Assembly (NCBI GenBank): GCA_947489195.1
Contig: CANLCT010000046.1
Location: 1 to 32,868 of the forward strand
DNA length: 32,868 nt
Origin: an uncultured Aquimarina sp.
GTDB taxonomy: Bacteria; Bacteroidota; Bacteroidia; Flavobacteriales; Flavobacteriaceae
Direction: 5' to 3'
This document shows, in pieces, positions 26,142 to 32,868 of the stretch (the first letter of the stretch is position 1; every line of letters begins with the position of its first letter). The notes beneath the pieces are model-generated. The model had not been told where the DNA came from. It saw only the letters and a program-made list of their open reading frames with translations, and ran no database searches. The translations under genes and the position numbers were made by a program.

Positions 26142-27257
26142 ATGAATTCTATTCTTTTAAGATTTCTCTTACTTATTTTGTTTTATTTTACATTTACTAA
26201 TTGTATTTCTTCTCAAAATTTAGAAAATGAGAATAAATCTTATAAAAAAGTAACACTTAAATTTATTGGAGAGCAAATTTTAGATGCTCATCTTATTTTT
26301 GAGAATACAAAAGTAGGAGGTCTTTCTGGTATTGATTATGCCAATGGAGTTTGGTATTTAATATCAGACGATTCGCAAAATCCAATACGCTTTTATGAGA
26401 TGAATTTAACTTTTAATGATACTTCTTTTACTGCTGTAGAAGTTTTAAAAGTAAACAAACTATTAAACTCAAATAAAGTCGCTTTTGAGCAAAAAACTAT
26501 TGATGGTGAATCTATTCGATTCGACCCTGTTTCAAATAAATTCATATGGACCTCTGAAGGTGCTTTATCCCTTGGAATCTTTCCTACACTTTTCGAAACT
26601 GATCCCAATACATTGACTAGTCTTCCTATAAAAAAAATTTCAAAGGAACAACAAAGTATTCCCAACGGAAGCTTAGAGGGATTAAGCATAGGACATAACT
26701 ATAATGAATATTGGTTTTCAATGGAATTACCTTTAAAAACAGATGGTGAGCAACCGACATTTACCTCAAATTCTTCTCCCGTAAGACTAAGCTGTTTTTA
26801 CAAAAAAAATAAAAAAATCACTAAACAATATGCCTACACTCTAGATAAAGTTGCTTTAAAACCTAAAACAGAAAATGATATAGCCATAAACGGATTAGTT
26901 GAAATACTTGCCATTAGCAATACTCAATTTTTAACCCTGGAGCGCTCCTACACTAGCAATAATGGAAATACAGTAAAGCTTTACTTAAGCAGCATTACAG
27001 ATGCTACTGATATTAGTACCATAAAATCATTAAAAAATGCTACTTATAATACCATAAAAAAAGAACTTGTACTAAATCTTGATTCCATAAAAAACCAATT
27101 ACCTAGCAAAAGGATCGATAATTTAGAAGGCATGTGTTTAGGTCCTAAACTTTCAAATGGCAATCATAGTTTAGTTTTAGTAGCTGATAATAATTTTAAT
27201 AAATTTGGTGAACAATTGAATCAATTTATTGTTTTTGAATTGATCCCTTCATTTTAA
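26142..27257 (+). CDS. Esterase-like activity of phytase family protein
   Basis: An exported 371-aa protein with a hydrophobic N-terminus (about 1-24, RFLLLILFYFTFTNCISSQ). The TNC at 19-21 may be a lipobox, so it could be an outer-membrane or periplasmic lipoprotein. The body matches the phytase-like esterase family (PF13449): GGLSGIDYANGVWYLISDDS near the start, GESIRFDPVSNKFIWTSEG, the SLEGLSI..NEYWFSMELPL segment, and IDNLEGMCLGPKLSNGNHSLVLVADNNF at the C-terminus. The fold is a beta-propeller. The reaction is not established for most members. It is 155 bp upstream of udk; the gap holds nothing I recognise. Confidence 0.85.
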   Translation: MNSILLRFLLLILFYFTFTNCISSQNLENENKSYKKVTLKFIGEQILDAHLIFENTKVGGLSGIDYANGVWYLISDDSQNPIRFYEMNLTFNDTSFTAVEVLKVNKLLNSNKVAFEQKTIDGESIRFDPVSNKFIWTSEGALSLGIFPTLFETDPNTLTSLPIKKISKEQQSIPNGSLEGLSIGHNYNEYWFSMELPLKTDGEQPTFTSNSSPVRLSCFYKKNKKITKQYAYTLDKVALKPKTENDIAINGLVEILAISNTQFLTLERSYTSNNGNTVKLYLSSITDATDISTIKSLKNATYNTIKKELVLNLDSIKNQLPSKRIDNLEGMCLGPKLSNGNHSLVLVADNNFNKFGEQLNQFIVFELIPSF

Positions 27258-27412
27258 ATTTGCAAAGCATTTAAAAAAGTCATTATTCTTTTTCAAATAA
27301 CAAAACTGAACTGTTCATATCGTTTTATTTAAATATAAAACAATAAAGAATATGGTCAGTTATTGTGTAACCTTTTTATTTTTTATAAAATTACATATCT
27401 AAATACACATCT

Positions 27413-28018
27413 ATGTATATTATCGGAATTACAGGAGGAACTGCTAGTGGTAAAACTACTTTTGTAAAAGAACTTTTAGGTCAATGTAATGCTAATTGGG
27501 TCAATATTATTAGTCAGGATGATTATTATAAGCCTTTAGATGGACTTTCATTACTCGAAAAAAATAAAATCAATTTTGATCACCCCAAAGCATTAGATTT
27601 TGATTTACTGGAAAAACACATACTTTCTTTAAAAAAAGGTGAAGTAATTAAAAAACCTATCTATAGTTTTGAAACCCATGATAGGTTAAAAAAAACTGTA
27701 AGTATAAAACCTAAACCCATTTTAATTTTAGAAGGTATATTAGCCTTATCGGTTTCAAAAATTAAAACACTATGTGACTATACTATTTTTGTAAACGCAT
27801 CTGAAGAAATTAGACAAGAAAGACGTTTAAAAAGAGATATGGAAGAAAGAGGTCGTACTAAAGAAAGTATATTAGAGCAATTTGATACAAATATTCATCC
27901 GATGCATCGTAAGTTTATAGAACCTTTAAAAAATGAGGTGAATTTAATTGTTGATGGCACAAAAAAATTTAAAGAACCTATACAAACTATAGTTAGCTTA
28001 ATAGAGAAAAAAATATAG
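27413..28018 (+). CDS. udk: Uridine kinase
   Basis: Cytosolic P-loop kinase (201 aa) converting uridine/cytidine to UMP/CMP in pyrimidine salvage. Walker A is GGTASGKTT (8-16). The uridine-site blocks are SQDDYYKPL (about 39-47), NFDHPKALDFDLL, PIYSFETHDR, LILEGILAL and the lid-like RRLKRDMEERGRT. The C-terminus IVDGTKKFKEPIQTI is also family-typical. In several Flavobacteriaceae udk is followed by a septum-formation (ftsB-like) gene and methylmalonyl-CoA mutase genes. Those are absent here and the following 742 bp hold no complete gene. Confidence 0.95.
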   Translation: MYIIGITGGTASGKTTFVKELLGQCNANWVNIISQDDYYKPLDGLSLLEKNKINFDHPKALDFDLLEKHILSLKKGEVIKKPIYSFETHDRLKKTVSIKPKPILILEGILALSVSKIKTLCDYTIFVNASEEIRQERRLKRDMEERGRTKESILEQFDTNIHPMHRKFIEPLKNEVNLIVDGTKKFKEPIQTIVSLIEKKI

Positions 28019-28127
28019 TTGTACTAAATTTTACAATCTAAAAACAGGTCCTAAATCAACGTTATGACTTAGTTCTACGCAAATAGGCGTATTCAGAGAA
28101 TAGCTTGATTCTCAAAAATTATACATA

Positions 28128-28166
28128 AAAAATCCAAAATTTGATAAATTCAAGTTTTGGATTTTT
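28128..28166 (+). terminator. Rho-independent terminator downstream of udk
   Basis: AAAAATCCAAAA (28128-28139) pairs with TTTTGGATTTTT (28155-28166) around a 15-nt loop, followed by ATTTTTT. It lies 110 bp after the udk stop, and the sequence between stop and hairpin is non-coding on the plus strand. Confidence 0.8.
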
Positions 28167-28193
28167 ATTTTTTAGGTCATTTTAGTCTAAAAA

Positions 28194-28255
28194 GGCGCAT
28201 TCAGAATACTCAAAACCCTTGTAAATACAAGGGTTTTGAGTATTCTGAATGCGCC
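28194..28255. repeat. Perfect 30-bp inverted repeat with 2-bp spacer
   Basis: Arms 28194-28223 and 28226-28255 are exact reverse complements, outer bases GGCGCATTCAGAATACTC, spacer AA. Unlike the terminators in this window it has no T-run, starts with a GC-rich clamp (GGCGC/GCGCC), and does not sit at a gene end. A diverged third copy of its outer 13 bases occurs at 28085-28097 (AGGCGTATTCAGA), in the same orientation as the left arm. It could be a mobile-element remnant (MITE-like), a recombination scar or the stem of a structured RNA. Confidence 0.85.
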
Positions 28256-28344
28256 AAAGTAGTAGCAGCGAAGCTGCTCTTGAAGTAACTTCCAGTAAAG
28301 AAGCTTCAAGTGATTTTACAAGCATAAGTTTTGATGATATTTAA
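28249..28344 (+). pseudogene. Short coding-like tail (31 codons), possible 3' remnant of a lost gene
   Basis: An ATG inside the right arm of the 30-bp palindrome opens a 31-codon frame, MRQSSSSEAALEVTSSK ... ISFDDI, ending in TAA at 28342-28344. Its base composition is richer in GC than the flanks, and the Ser/Glu/Asp-rich reading looks like a protein C-terminus. A strong terminator follows 53 bp later, as expected at the end of a real transcription unit. I recognise no family. Two small hairpins (AGCAGC-GAA-GCTGCT at 28264-28278; CTTGAAG/CTTCAAG at 28279-28310) overlap it, so a non-coding RNA is an alternative. Confidence 0.25.
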
Positions 28345-28397
28345 ACTAGCTATTTTTAAAACATACTAATATTACGACCACTAACTAGCTAACTACT

Positions 28398-28437
28398 AAA
28401 AGCAACGCTATTCTTTTCAGAATTTGTTGCTTTTTTT
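28398..28437 (+). terminator. Strong rho-independent terminator with no annotated gene upstream
   Basis: AAAAGCAAC (28398-28406) pairs with GTTGCTTTT (28426-28434), and an inner ATTC/GAAT stem (28410-28413 with 28420-28423) closes a TTTTCA loop; T7 follows. The nearest complete plus-strand gene, udk, already has its own terminator 230 bp upstream, so this one implies another transcript ending here. Confidence 0.85.
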
Positions 28438-28760
28438 ATTACAAGTATTTATAAATTTTCCTAGCATAGCCTTTTCTTAACCCATTTTTACTAGTTCTCA
28501 TTTTAAATTACTTCAATAAAAACTAGAGATGCTTTTATTAGCCTGCTAATAAATATCAAGCTTAAAACTGGTAAAAAAACCTGTTTTGTAATCTACAATT
28601 AAAAAAAATAAAATTTTTAACACGAATTAACAATGAGTTAACAAACTCATTTGCAGCCATCAAAATTTTACCAAAATCAAGTGGTTATTATTACTGACCG
28701 ACTAGCTAATATTTACAAATAATATTAACTAAAATTTTTCGTTATGCCTTAAAAAAGCTT
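28438..28760. other. AT-rich upstream region of the metalloprotease gene
   Basis: There is no open frame of note in these 323 bp. Two small inverted repeats lie near the downstream gene: ATGAGTT/AACTCAT (28633-28639 with 28644-28650, 4-bp spacer) and TAATATT/AATATTA (28707-28713 with 28721-28727, 7-bp spacer). They could be operator sites, but in DNA this AT-rich they may be chance. No clear TAnnTTTG box was found. Confidence 0.4.
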
Positions 28761-29906
28761 ATGGAAAATTATTTAAAATTACTTCAAATCAAAGGGAACT
28801 TAAATCCCTTTAACAAATTACGAAGCGTTTTCAGCTCCAGAATTATTGCTCCAATAATTCTTGTTTTATTATCTGCAAACTTTAAAGGGATTGCACAAAT
28901 TGATAAATCAGTTCGGTTTGTTTACATGGTACCTGCCGACAAAACATTTAATGAAGATTATGTTACCGGAATTGAAAACATAGCCATTGACCTGCAAAGA
29001 TGGTTTCATGAACAATTAGGAGGACGTACTTTTGCTATCAATACCCCAATAGTTGAGGTTATCAATAGCAATAAAGATTCCTCTTGGTTTATTGAAAATC
29101 GCAATATCTTTTTAGATAGACGTTTCTGGCCTATATTTAATACTATTGTTGAAGCTAACGAATTGATTGGAGCAGAAGAAGATGACCCCAATTTTATTTG
29201 GCTAATTTTTAATGACATCCCGGACGTCAATGGATCTTCTAGGCCTTCTATTGCCTATTTGACTGGTAACGATCTGGCTGGTTCAATAAATCAAAATCCT
29301 AATATTACTGGTCCAAATAGGATTATAGGTGGTGTGGGACACGAATTAGGACACACCCTTAGTTTAGTCCATCCAGAAGATATTCCTGAAAATCGAAATG
29401 CCATTATGTGGACAGGATTAAACACCTATCCCGATGCTTTTTTAAGGGAAGATGAAAAGGAAATATTATTAAATCATCCCAGATACAAATTTTTCTTTCA
29501 AACCGATGTGTACTCTTGTGATGAAGGCGTTCGATGCTATGATGGAAATCTTTGTACTATAGATGATAAATTTGATGAAAATTGCAATTGTATTCCAGGC
29601 CCTAAAAGCGACAAATTCGATTGTACTGAGACTGATGAACAAACTTTAAGTGTAACCACAAATGTAATTCACAACAACAATCTACAATCTTTAAGTGTAT
29701 ATCCAAATCCCACCAAGGATATTACTCTTTTAAAAGGGGTATCAAAAGGAAATACAGTTAAAATTATTGATGCACAGGGGAGAGAAGTTTTTAAAACCAC
29801 CGCAACAACTGACAACTTTGAGATTGACACTAGTGACTGGGTTATAGGCGTTTATTTTGTTATTGTAAATAATAAAAAATCATCCGTACAAATTGTACAT
29901 AAATAA
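28761..29906 (+). CDS. Secreted zinc metalloprotease with T9SS C-terminal sorting domain
   Basis: A 381-aa protein. The N-terminus has an unusually long charged region before the hydrophobic core (about 28-43, APIILVLLSANFKGIAQ). The catalytic motif HELGHTLSLVH gives zinc ligands H194, H198 and H204 with Glu195 as base (HExxHxxxxxH, metzincin pattern); AIMWTG at about 216 resembles the Met-turn. A cysteine-rich linker follows (about 250-295, CDEGVRCYDGNLCTIDD..DENCNCIPG), of a type common in flavobacterial surface proteins. The C-terminal ~75 residues are a T9SS type A sorting domain (LSVYPNPTKD ... VKIIDAQGREV ... GVYFVIV ... VQIVHK). The protein is therefore expected to be secreted or cell-surface-attached through T9SS. 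Substrate unknown. Confidence 0.88.
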   Translation: MENYLKLLQIKGNLNPFNKLRSVFSSRIIAPIILVLLSANFKGIAQIDKSVRFVYMVPADKTFNEDYVTGIENIAIDLQRWFHEQLGGRTFAINTPIVEVINSNKDSSWFIENRNIFLDRRFWPIFNTIVEANELIGAEEDDPNFIWLIFNDIPDVNGSSRPSIAYLTGNDLAGSINQNPNITGPNRIIGGVGHELGHTLSLVHPEDIPENRNAIMWTGLNTYPDAFLREDEKEILLNHPRYKFFFQTDVYSCDEGVRCYDGNLCTIDDKFDENCNCIPGPKSDKFDCTETDEQTLSVTTNVIHNNNLQSLSVYPNPTKDITLLKGVSKGNTVKIIDAQGREVFKTTATTDNFEIDTSDWVIGVYFVIVNNKKSSVQIVHK

Positions 29907-29923
29907 TCCTACACGGTAAAATA

Positions 29924-29963
29924 AAAAAAGTCTTTATTGCAAAATTGCAATAAAGACTTTTTT
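29924..29963. terminator. Bidirectional terminator between metalloprotease and immunophilin genes
   Basis: A 19-bp stem (29924-29942 with 29945-29963, core GTCTTTATTGCAA) has a 2-nt spacer and A6/T6 flanks. It sits 17 bp after the metalloprotease stop and 32 bp before the stop of the convergent gene, so it can serve both. Confidence 0.92.
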
Positions 29964-29995
29964 ATTAACCTTAGGGTATTTGCCGCAAGGCATTC

Positions 29996-30928
29996 CTACT
30001 TTACATCCATCAATTCCACATCAAAAACCAAAGTTGCATTAGGTGGAATTACTCCGCCTGCTCCTTGCTCTCCATATGCAATATGTGGAGGAATCACAAA
30101 ACGTGCCTTATCACCTACTTGTAACAAAGCAATACCTTCATCCCAACCAGCAATTACATGACCCATTCCTAATGGAAAATCAATAGGTTCGTTACGCTTA
30201 TATGATGAATCGAACACTGTTCCATCTGGTAATGATCCTTTATAATGTACCGATACTGTTTTTCCTTTTTCAGCTTGTGCACCAGTTCCTTTATTGATTA
30301 CCTTATAATGTAATCCACTCTCTGTTTTATCAAAGCCAGCAGCTAAATCTGCTAATAAAGTCTCTGCTTCTTTTGTAGCTGCAGCTTCTCTTTCTGCTTT
30401 TGCTCCATTAAATAATCTAAATGCCTCTACTGCATTAAAAGCTTCTGCTTCTGCTCCTACTCTTACAATTTCTAATGTTTCAATAGCATCTCCTTGAGCA
30501 ATTGTATCAACTATATCTTGACCTTCTACTACATTTCCAAAAACAGTATGCTTACCATCTAACCAAGCTGTTTCGACATGAGTAATAAAAAACTGACTTC
30601 CATTTGTACCAGGACCTGCATTAGCCATTGACAATATTCCAGGACCACTGTGCTTTAAATCTGGATGAATTTCATCATCAAACTTATAACCAGGGTTTCC
30701 TGTTCCAGTACCTTGAGGACATCCCCCTTGTATCATAAAATCAGGGATAACACGGTGGAATTTCAATCCATCATAATATTTTTCCCCTTGAGGTTTAGCT
30801 GAATTTTCTAAATTCCCTTCTGCTAAAGCAACAAAATTACCTACTGTTCCTGGTGTTTTTTCAAACTCTAAATTGACTAAAATCGCTCCTTTTGTAGTGT
30901 TGAATTTAGCGTATAATCCGTTTTGCAT
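29996..30928 (-). CDS. Dual-family peptidylprolyl isomerase (cyclophilin-FKBP fusion)
   Basis: A 310-aa protein with two unrelated prolyl isomerase domains. The N-terminal cyclophilin (about 5-160) has [13 protein letters not shown], the [10 protein letters not shown] insertion, [19 protein letters not shown] and [12 protein letters not shown], which hold the catalytic Arg and substrate pocket. A helical, Ala/Glu-rich linker (about 163-200) leads to an FKBP domain (about 205-310) with [47 protein letters not shown] and [17 protein letters not shown]. There is no signal peptide, so it should be cytoplasmic. It would act as a folding helper. Such cyclophilin-FKBP fusions are known from flavobacteria and some protists. 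A well-spaced promoter lies upstream. Confidence 0.95.
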   Translation of the reverse strand: MQNGLYAKFNTTKGAILVNLEFEKTPGTVGNFVALAEGNLENSAKPQGEKYYDGLKFHRVIPDFMIQGGCPQGTGTGNPGYKFDDEIHPDLKHSGPGILSMANAGPGTNGSQFFITHVETAWLDGKHTVFGNVVEGQDIVDTIAQGDAIETLEIVRVGAEAEAFNAVEAFRLFNGAKAEREAAATKEAETLLADLAAGFDKTESGLHYKVINKGTGAQAEKGKTVSVHYKGSLPDGTVFDSSYKRNEPIDFPLGMGHVIAGWDEGIALLQVGDKARFVIPPHIAYGEQGAGGVIPPNATLVFDVELMDVK

Positions 30929-30972
30929 ACTACTTGATTGTTATGATATTATAAAATTGGTATTACAAGTTG

Positions 30973-31003
30973 CAAATATACTTGCCCTATATGAAGTACA
31001 CAA
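30973..31003 (-). promoter_or_regulatory. Promoter for the cyclophilin-FKBP gene (TTG-N20-TATATTTG)
   Basis: On the minus strand TTG (31001-31003) and TATATTTG (30973-30980) are 20 bp apart, a close fit to the Bacteroidota consensus. The predicted start of transcription, near 30967, gives a leader of about 40 nt before the ATG at 30928. Confidence 0.65.
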
Positions 31004-31056
31004 TGAAGTCCTTCAAACTTTTTTAATTTAACAGCAGATATTACTAATAATCCATT

Positions 31057-32001
31057 TTAATCTTTGTAAAACTTAACCGCTTTATACGAATCAACTATTA
31101 AAAAATAAATTCCTGTAGATAAATAATCAATATCAATTACTTCAGAATGAATTCCTGAACTTATTTTTTTACCTGATATATCGTATATTTTCCATTCCTG
31201 AGAAGGTGTATTTAATTTAATTTCTTTTTTAAAAAAAGTAGCTTCTAAGGTTAGTCCCGTATATTCTGGTTCAAAATTTGACAATACCGCCTCGTCACAA
31301 AGGTTGGCAAATTGTTGATTCGTATTAAAATCATTATCCACATCAATAGCTACATTTTCGAACAATAATTGCTCTCCTAATACCGAAGTTGCCCTAAGTG
31401 TCATTGGTGTATCGATTCCTTTTGTTTCTATAAAAAAATTGAACAATACCCTATTAATGGCAATCCAGTTTCCACTAGCATCTTTATATTCTAGTGTTTT
31501 AATAGCTTGTGTAATATTTCTTAATTGAATCGCTGTCCAGTACTTCGTAGATCCACTTTTAAAATTAATTTGAATAAATTTAGTATCATTTTTTAATGGA
31601 CAAGGAACATATTTCCAAGTAATTGGAATCCGACCCGAAATAGGATCATCGATTAATGCAAAAGCATCTTGATGCAAATCAACATCTCCTTCCTTACATT
31701 CTGGACAACGATCTACCACTTTTAATACGATTGACTTCCCCTTTGTTCCTTCCACTTCGACACAAGCTCCACATGCCTGACTCCCATTATAATCAATAGT
31801 ATTTAATGCACAGTGTAAAAAATCATCTGCTGGTACTGGCAAACCACAATTTCCTCCCGCACTGCCTGCAACTCCTCCGTAAAATGTTCCTTCTCCACTA
31901 TGAATAGCATCATTACAATTTTGAGCATTCAGCATTGAAATTCCAAAAAATAAAACAATAGCTAACCTCAATAATAAACTTGATTTTTTAAGTAAAAACA
32001 T
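31057..32001 (-). CDS. Bacterial expansin with T9SS C-terminal sorting domain
   Basis: A 314-aa secreted protein. After a signal peptide (about 1-26, ending MLNAQ) comes an expansin module of the EXLX1/YoaJ type. Domain 1 (about 29-133) is a double-psi beta-barrel with GEGTFYGG, ACGACVEVEGTKGKSIVLKVVD and the key Asp, D108, in VDLHQDAF. Domain 2 (about 137-225) has the linear aromatic binding platform Y154-W155 in STKYWTAIQLRN and F187 in NRVLFNFF, at the positions of W125, W126 and Y157 in B. subtilis EXLX1. Eight cysteines lie at 29-134 (C29, C52, C64, C77, C80, C99, C102, C134), unlike cysteine-free EXLX1. The last ~75 residues form a T9SS sorting domain (WKIYDISGKKISSG ... YLSTGIYFLIV ... 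VKFYKD). Expansins loosen cellulose-containing walls without hydrolysis. Target here (algal or plant wall) is inferred. Confidence 0.9.
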   Translation of the reverse strand: MFLLKKSSLLLRLAIVLFFGISMLNAQNCNDAIHSGEGTFYGGVAGSAGGNCGLPVPADDFLHCALNTIDYNGSQACGACVEVEGTKGKSIVLKVVDRCPECKEGDVDLHQDAFALIDDPISGRIPITWKYVPCPLKNDTKFIQINFKSGSTKYWTAIQLRNITQAIKTLEYKDASGNWIAINRVLFNFFIETKGIDTPMTLRATSVLGEQLLFENVAIDVDNDFNTNQQFANLCDEAVLSNFEPEYTGLTLEATFFKKEIKLNTPSQEWKIYDISGKKISSGIHSEVIDIDYLSTGIYFLIVDSYKAVKFYKD

Positions 32002-32185
32002 AGTATTTAGTATAATCGATTTTCAAACACTATACTAGGCATAATTTCGTCGCTTTTAACTGAAAACAAGTAGGATTACACTTATATAAATAAGGTATCA
32101 GATCACTTTGCTATGAAACATAAGCTACAACATTTAACTGCTAAATAAAATCAAGTATTTTATTGATTTCAGCATAGCCTTAGCT

Positions 32186-32868
32186 CAATGTCATTAAGTT
32201 AAGGAGTTATTTAATTGATTTTCAGAGTTTTATTATTGTTTTTTGCGTGTATTTTTCGTATATCATACTATCAATCAGATAGTTATTATGCAAAAAAAAC
32301 TCCCAAGAAATTCTTAAAATTATATCTCGAAGCATATATTCAGATGAACTTAAAACTAAATTTAGAGTCTCAGAAAAAGACTTTATCCGAAATAGAAAAC
32401 TTACTTTTTCAAATACTCTAATCTTTATGTTGAATTTTTTAAGAAAAAGTTTAGTAATTGAGATCCATAATTTCATAGAAAAAATTGGTAAAGTTTCCTC
32501 TTCTCCATTAAAGCTATTTACCAGTAGTGCTTACACTCAATCTAGACAAAAAATAAATCCATTAGTTTTTGAATCTTTATCTGATACTTTAGTTGAAGAA
32601 TTTTATACCGATAATGAATTAGGTGTTAAGTTATGGAAAGGTTTTAGGCTTTTAGCTATAGATGGGTCTACTGTAAATCTTCCTTTTTCTAAAGAGCTGT
32701 CCAAAATATACGGCTATGCTAGAAATCAAACAGGGAATACAAATATTCAGGCAAGAGTATCCGTTTTATATGACGTCGAAAACCAATTAGTAATAGATGC
32801 TAATATCAATCCAAGAAGCACTTATGAAAGAGCTATGGCATTGAAGCATTTGCCAAAGTGTACTACTA
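32186..32868 (+). mobile_element. IS4-family insertion sequence, left part, cut by the window edge
   Basis: The probable left end is CAATGTCATTAAGTTAAGG (32186-32204), which resembles the terminal repeats of IS4-family elements such as IS231 (ending ...AACTTAAG). It is followed by the transposase frame, which runs off the right edge. The right terminal repeat and the target-site duplication lie outside the window, so the exact boundary is unproven. The 184 bp between the expansin start and this end hold no gene. Confidence 0.7.
32288..32868 (+). CDS. IS4-family transposase, N-terminal part, apparent frameshift at an A8 run
   Basis: The protein reading in the frame open from 32283 is clearly an IS4-type transposase: KNSQEILKIISRSIYSDEL, then SEKDFIRNRKLTFSNTLIFMLNF, the first catalytic Asp in LLAIDGSTVNLP, and LYDVENQLVIDANINPRSTYER. 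It continues past the window edge. The only upstream ATG (32288) is one base out of phase: ATGC then eight A (32292-32299) then CTCC stops after nine codons at TAA, whereas seven A would give MQKNSQEIL in frame. So either the gene is broken, or slippage at A8 is used to express it. The in-frame ATG at 32427 would remove the conserved DFIRNRKLTF block and is less likely as the true start. Confidence 0.8.

Noticed and set aside
28249..28344. Idea that the 31-codon tail is the C-terminus of single-stranded DNA-binding protein
   Set aside because: It ends in SFDDI without the final Pro-Phe required for the SSB tip, and nothing upstream resembles an OB fold.
28633..28650. ATGAGTT/AACTCAT inverted repeat as a terminator or riboswitch stem
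   Set aside because: It has only 7 bp and no T-run, in very AT-rich DNA; kept only as a possible operator in the gap description.
32215..32421. 68-codon plus-strand frame inside the IS element
   Set aside because: The overlapping frame from 32283 shows conserved IS4 transposase blocks (DFIRNRKLTF), while this one shows no family pattern and begins in the presumed non-coding left end.

Overview
The window looks like a chromosomal segment of a marine-type member of the Flavobacteriaceae (Bacteroidota). The reasons are: very AT-rich DNA; start sites without Shine-Dalgarno sequences but with Bacteroidota-style promoters (TTG, about 19-20 bp, TAnnTTTG); a complete Na+-translocating NADH:quinone reductase operon; type IX secretion system (T9SS) parts (a PorP/SprF-like protein and the DUF5103 plug protein) with two secreted proteins carrying T9SS C-terminal sorting domains; an Oar-like TonB-dependent receptor; and a cyclophilin-FKBP fusion typical of this group. 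The genus cannot be fixed from the sequence alone.

Layout. 1-424: non-coding, filled mainly by three tandem 107-bp copies of a palindromic repeat. 425-1471 (-): a conserved protein with a kinase-like catalytic loop. 1734-4869 (+): a PorP/SprF-family protein, then uvrB, closed by a strong bidirectional terminator. 4960-11042 (-): nqrABCDEF in the standard order with very tight spacing. 11264-15407 (+): T9SS plug protein, ApaG and a secreted prolyl oligopeptidase, ending in another bidirectional terminator. 15483-17860 (-): rsmG, an NRDE/TANGO2-family protein and a putative permuted NlpC/P60-like protein, probably one operon. 18015-20326 (+): a front-end type fatty acid desaturase and a PLP aminotransferase. 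20645-24837 (+): a large TonB-dependent receptor and an S1/P1 nuclease separated by a perfect terminator palindrome. 24848-26065 (-): a concentrative nucleoside transporter. 26142-28018 (+): a secreted phytase-like esterase and uridine kinase. The S1/P1 nuclease, the CNT transporter and uridine kinase together would fit extracytoplasmic nucleic acid scavenging (nuclease, then nucleoside uptake, then phosphorylation), although they are not one operon.

28019-28760 is a 742-bp stretch with no full gene. It holds the udk terminator, a perfect 30-bp-arm inverted repeat, a short coding-like tail and a second strong terminator, so it looks like the scar of a lost gene or an unannotated small transcript. 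28761-29906 (+) is a T9SS-sorted HExxHxxxxxH metalloprotease. 29996-30928 (-) is the dual-family immunophilin. 31057-32001 (-) is a cysteine-rich bacterial expansin with a T9SS tail, the most unusual protein here. From about 32186 to the right edge is the left part of an IS4-family insertion sequence whose transposase appears to need a frameshift at an A8 run to be translated from its ATG.

Most of the window is ordinary core genome. I see no clear candidate for a wholly new multi-gene system. The points most worth following are the T9SS-expansin, the 28.0-28.45 kb scar/small transcript, the 107-bp palindromic repeats and the possible slippage site in the IS4 transposase. No tRNA, rRNA or CRISPR array was seen.
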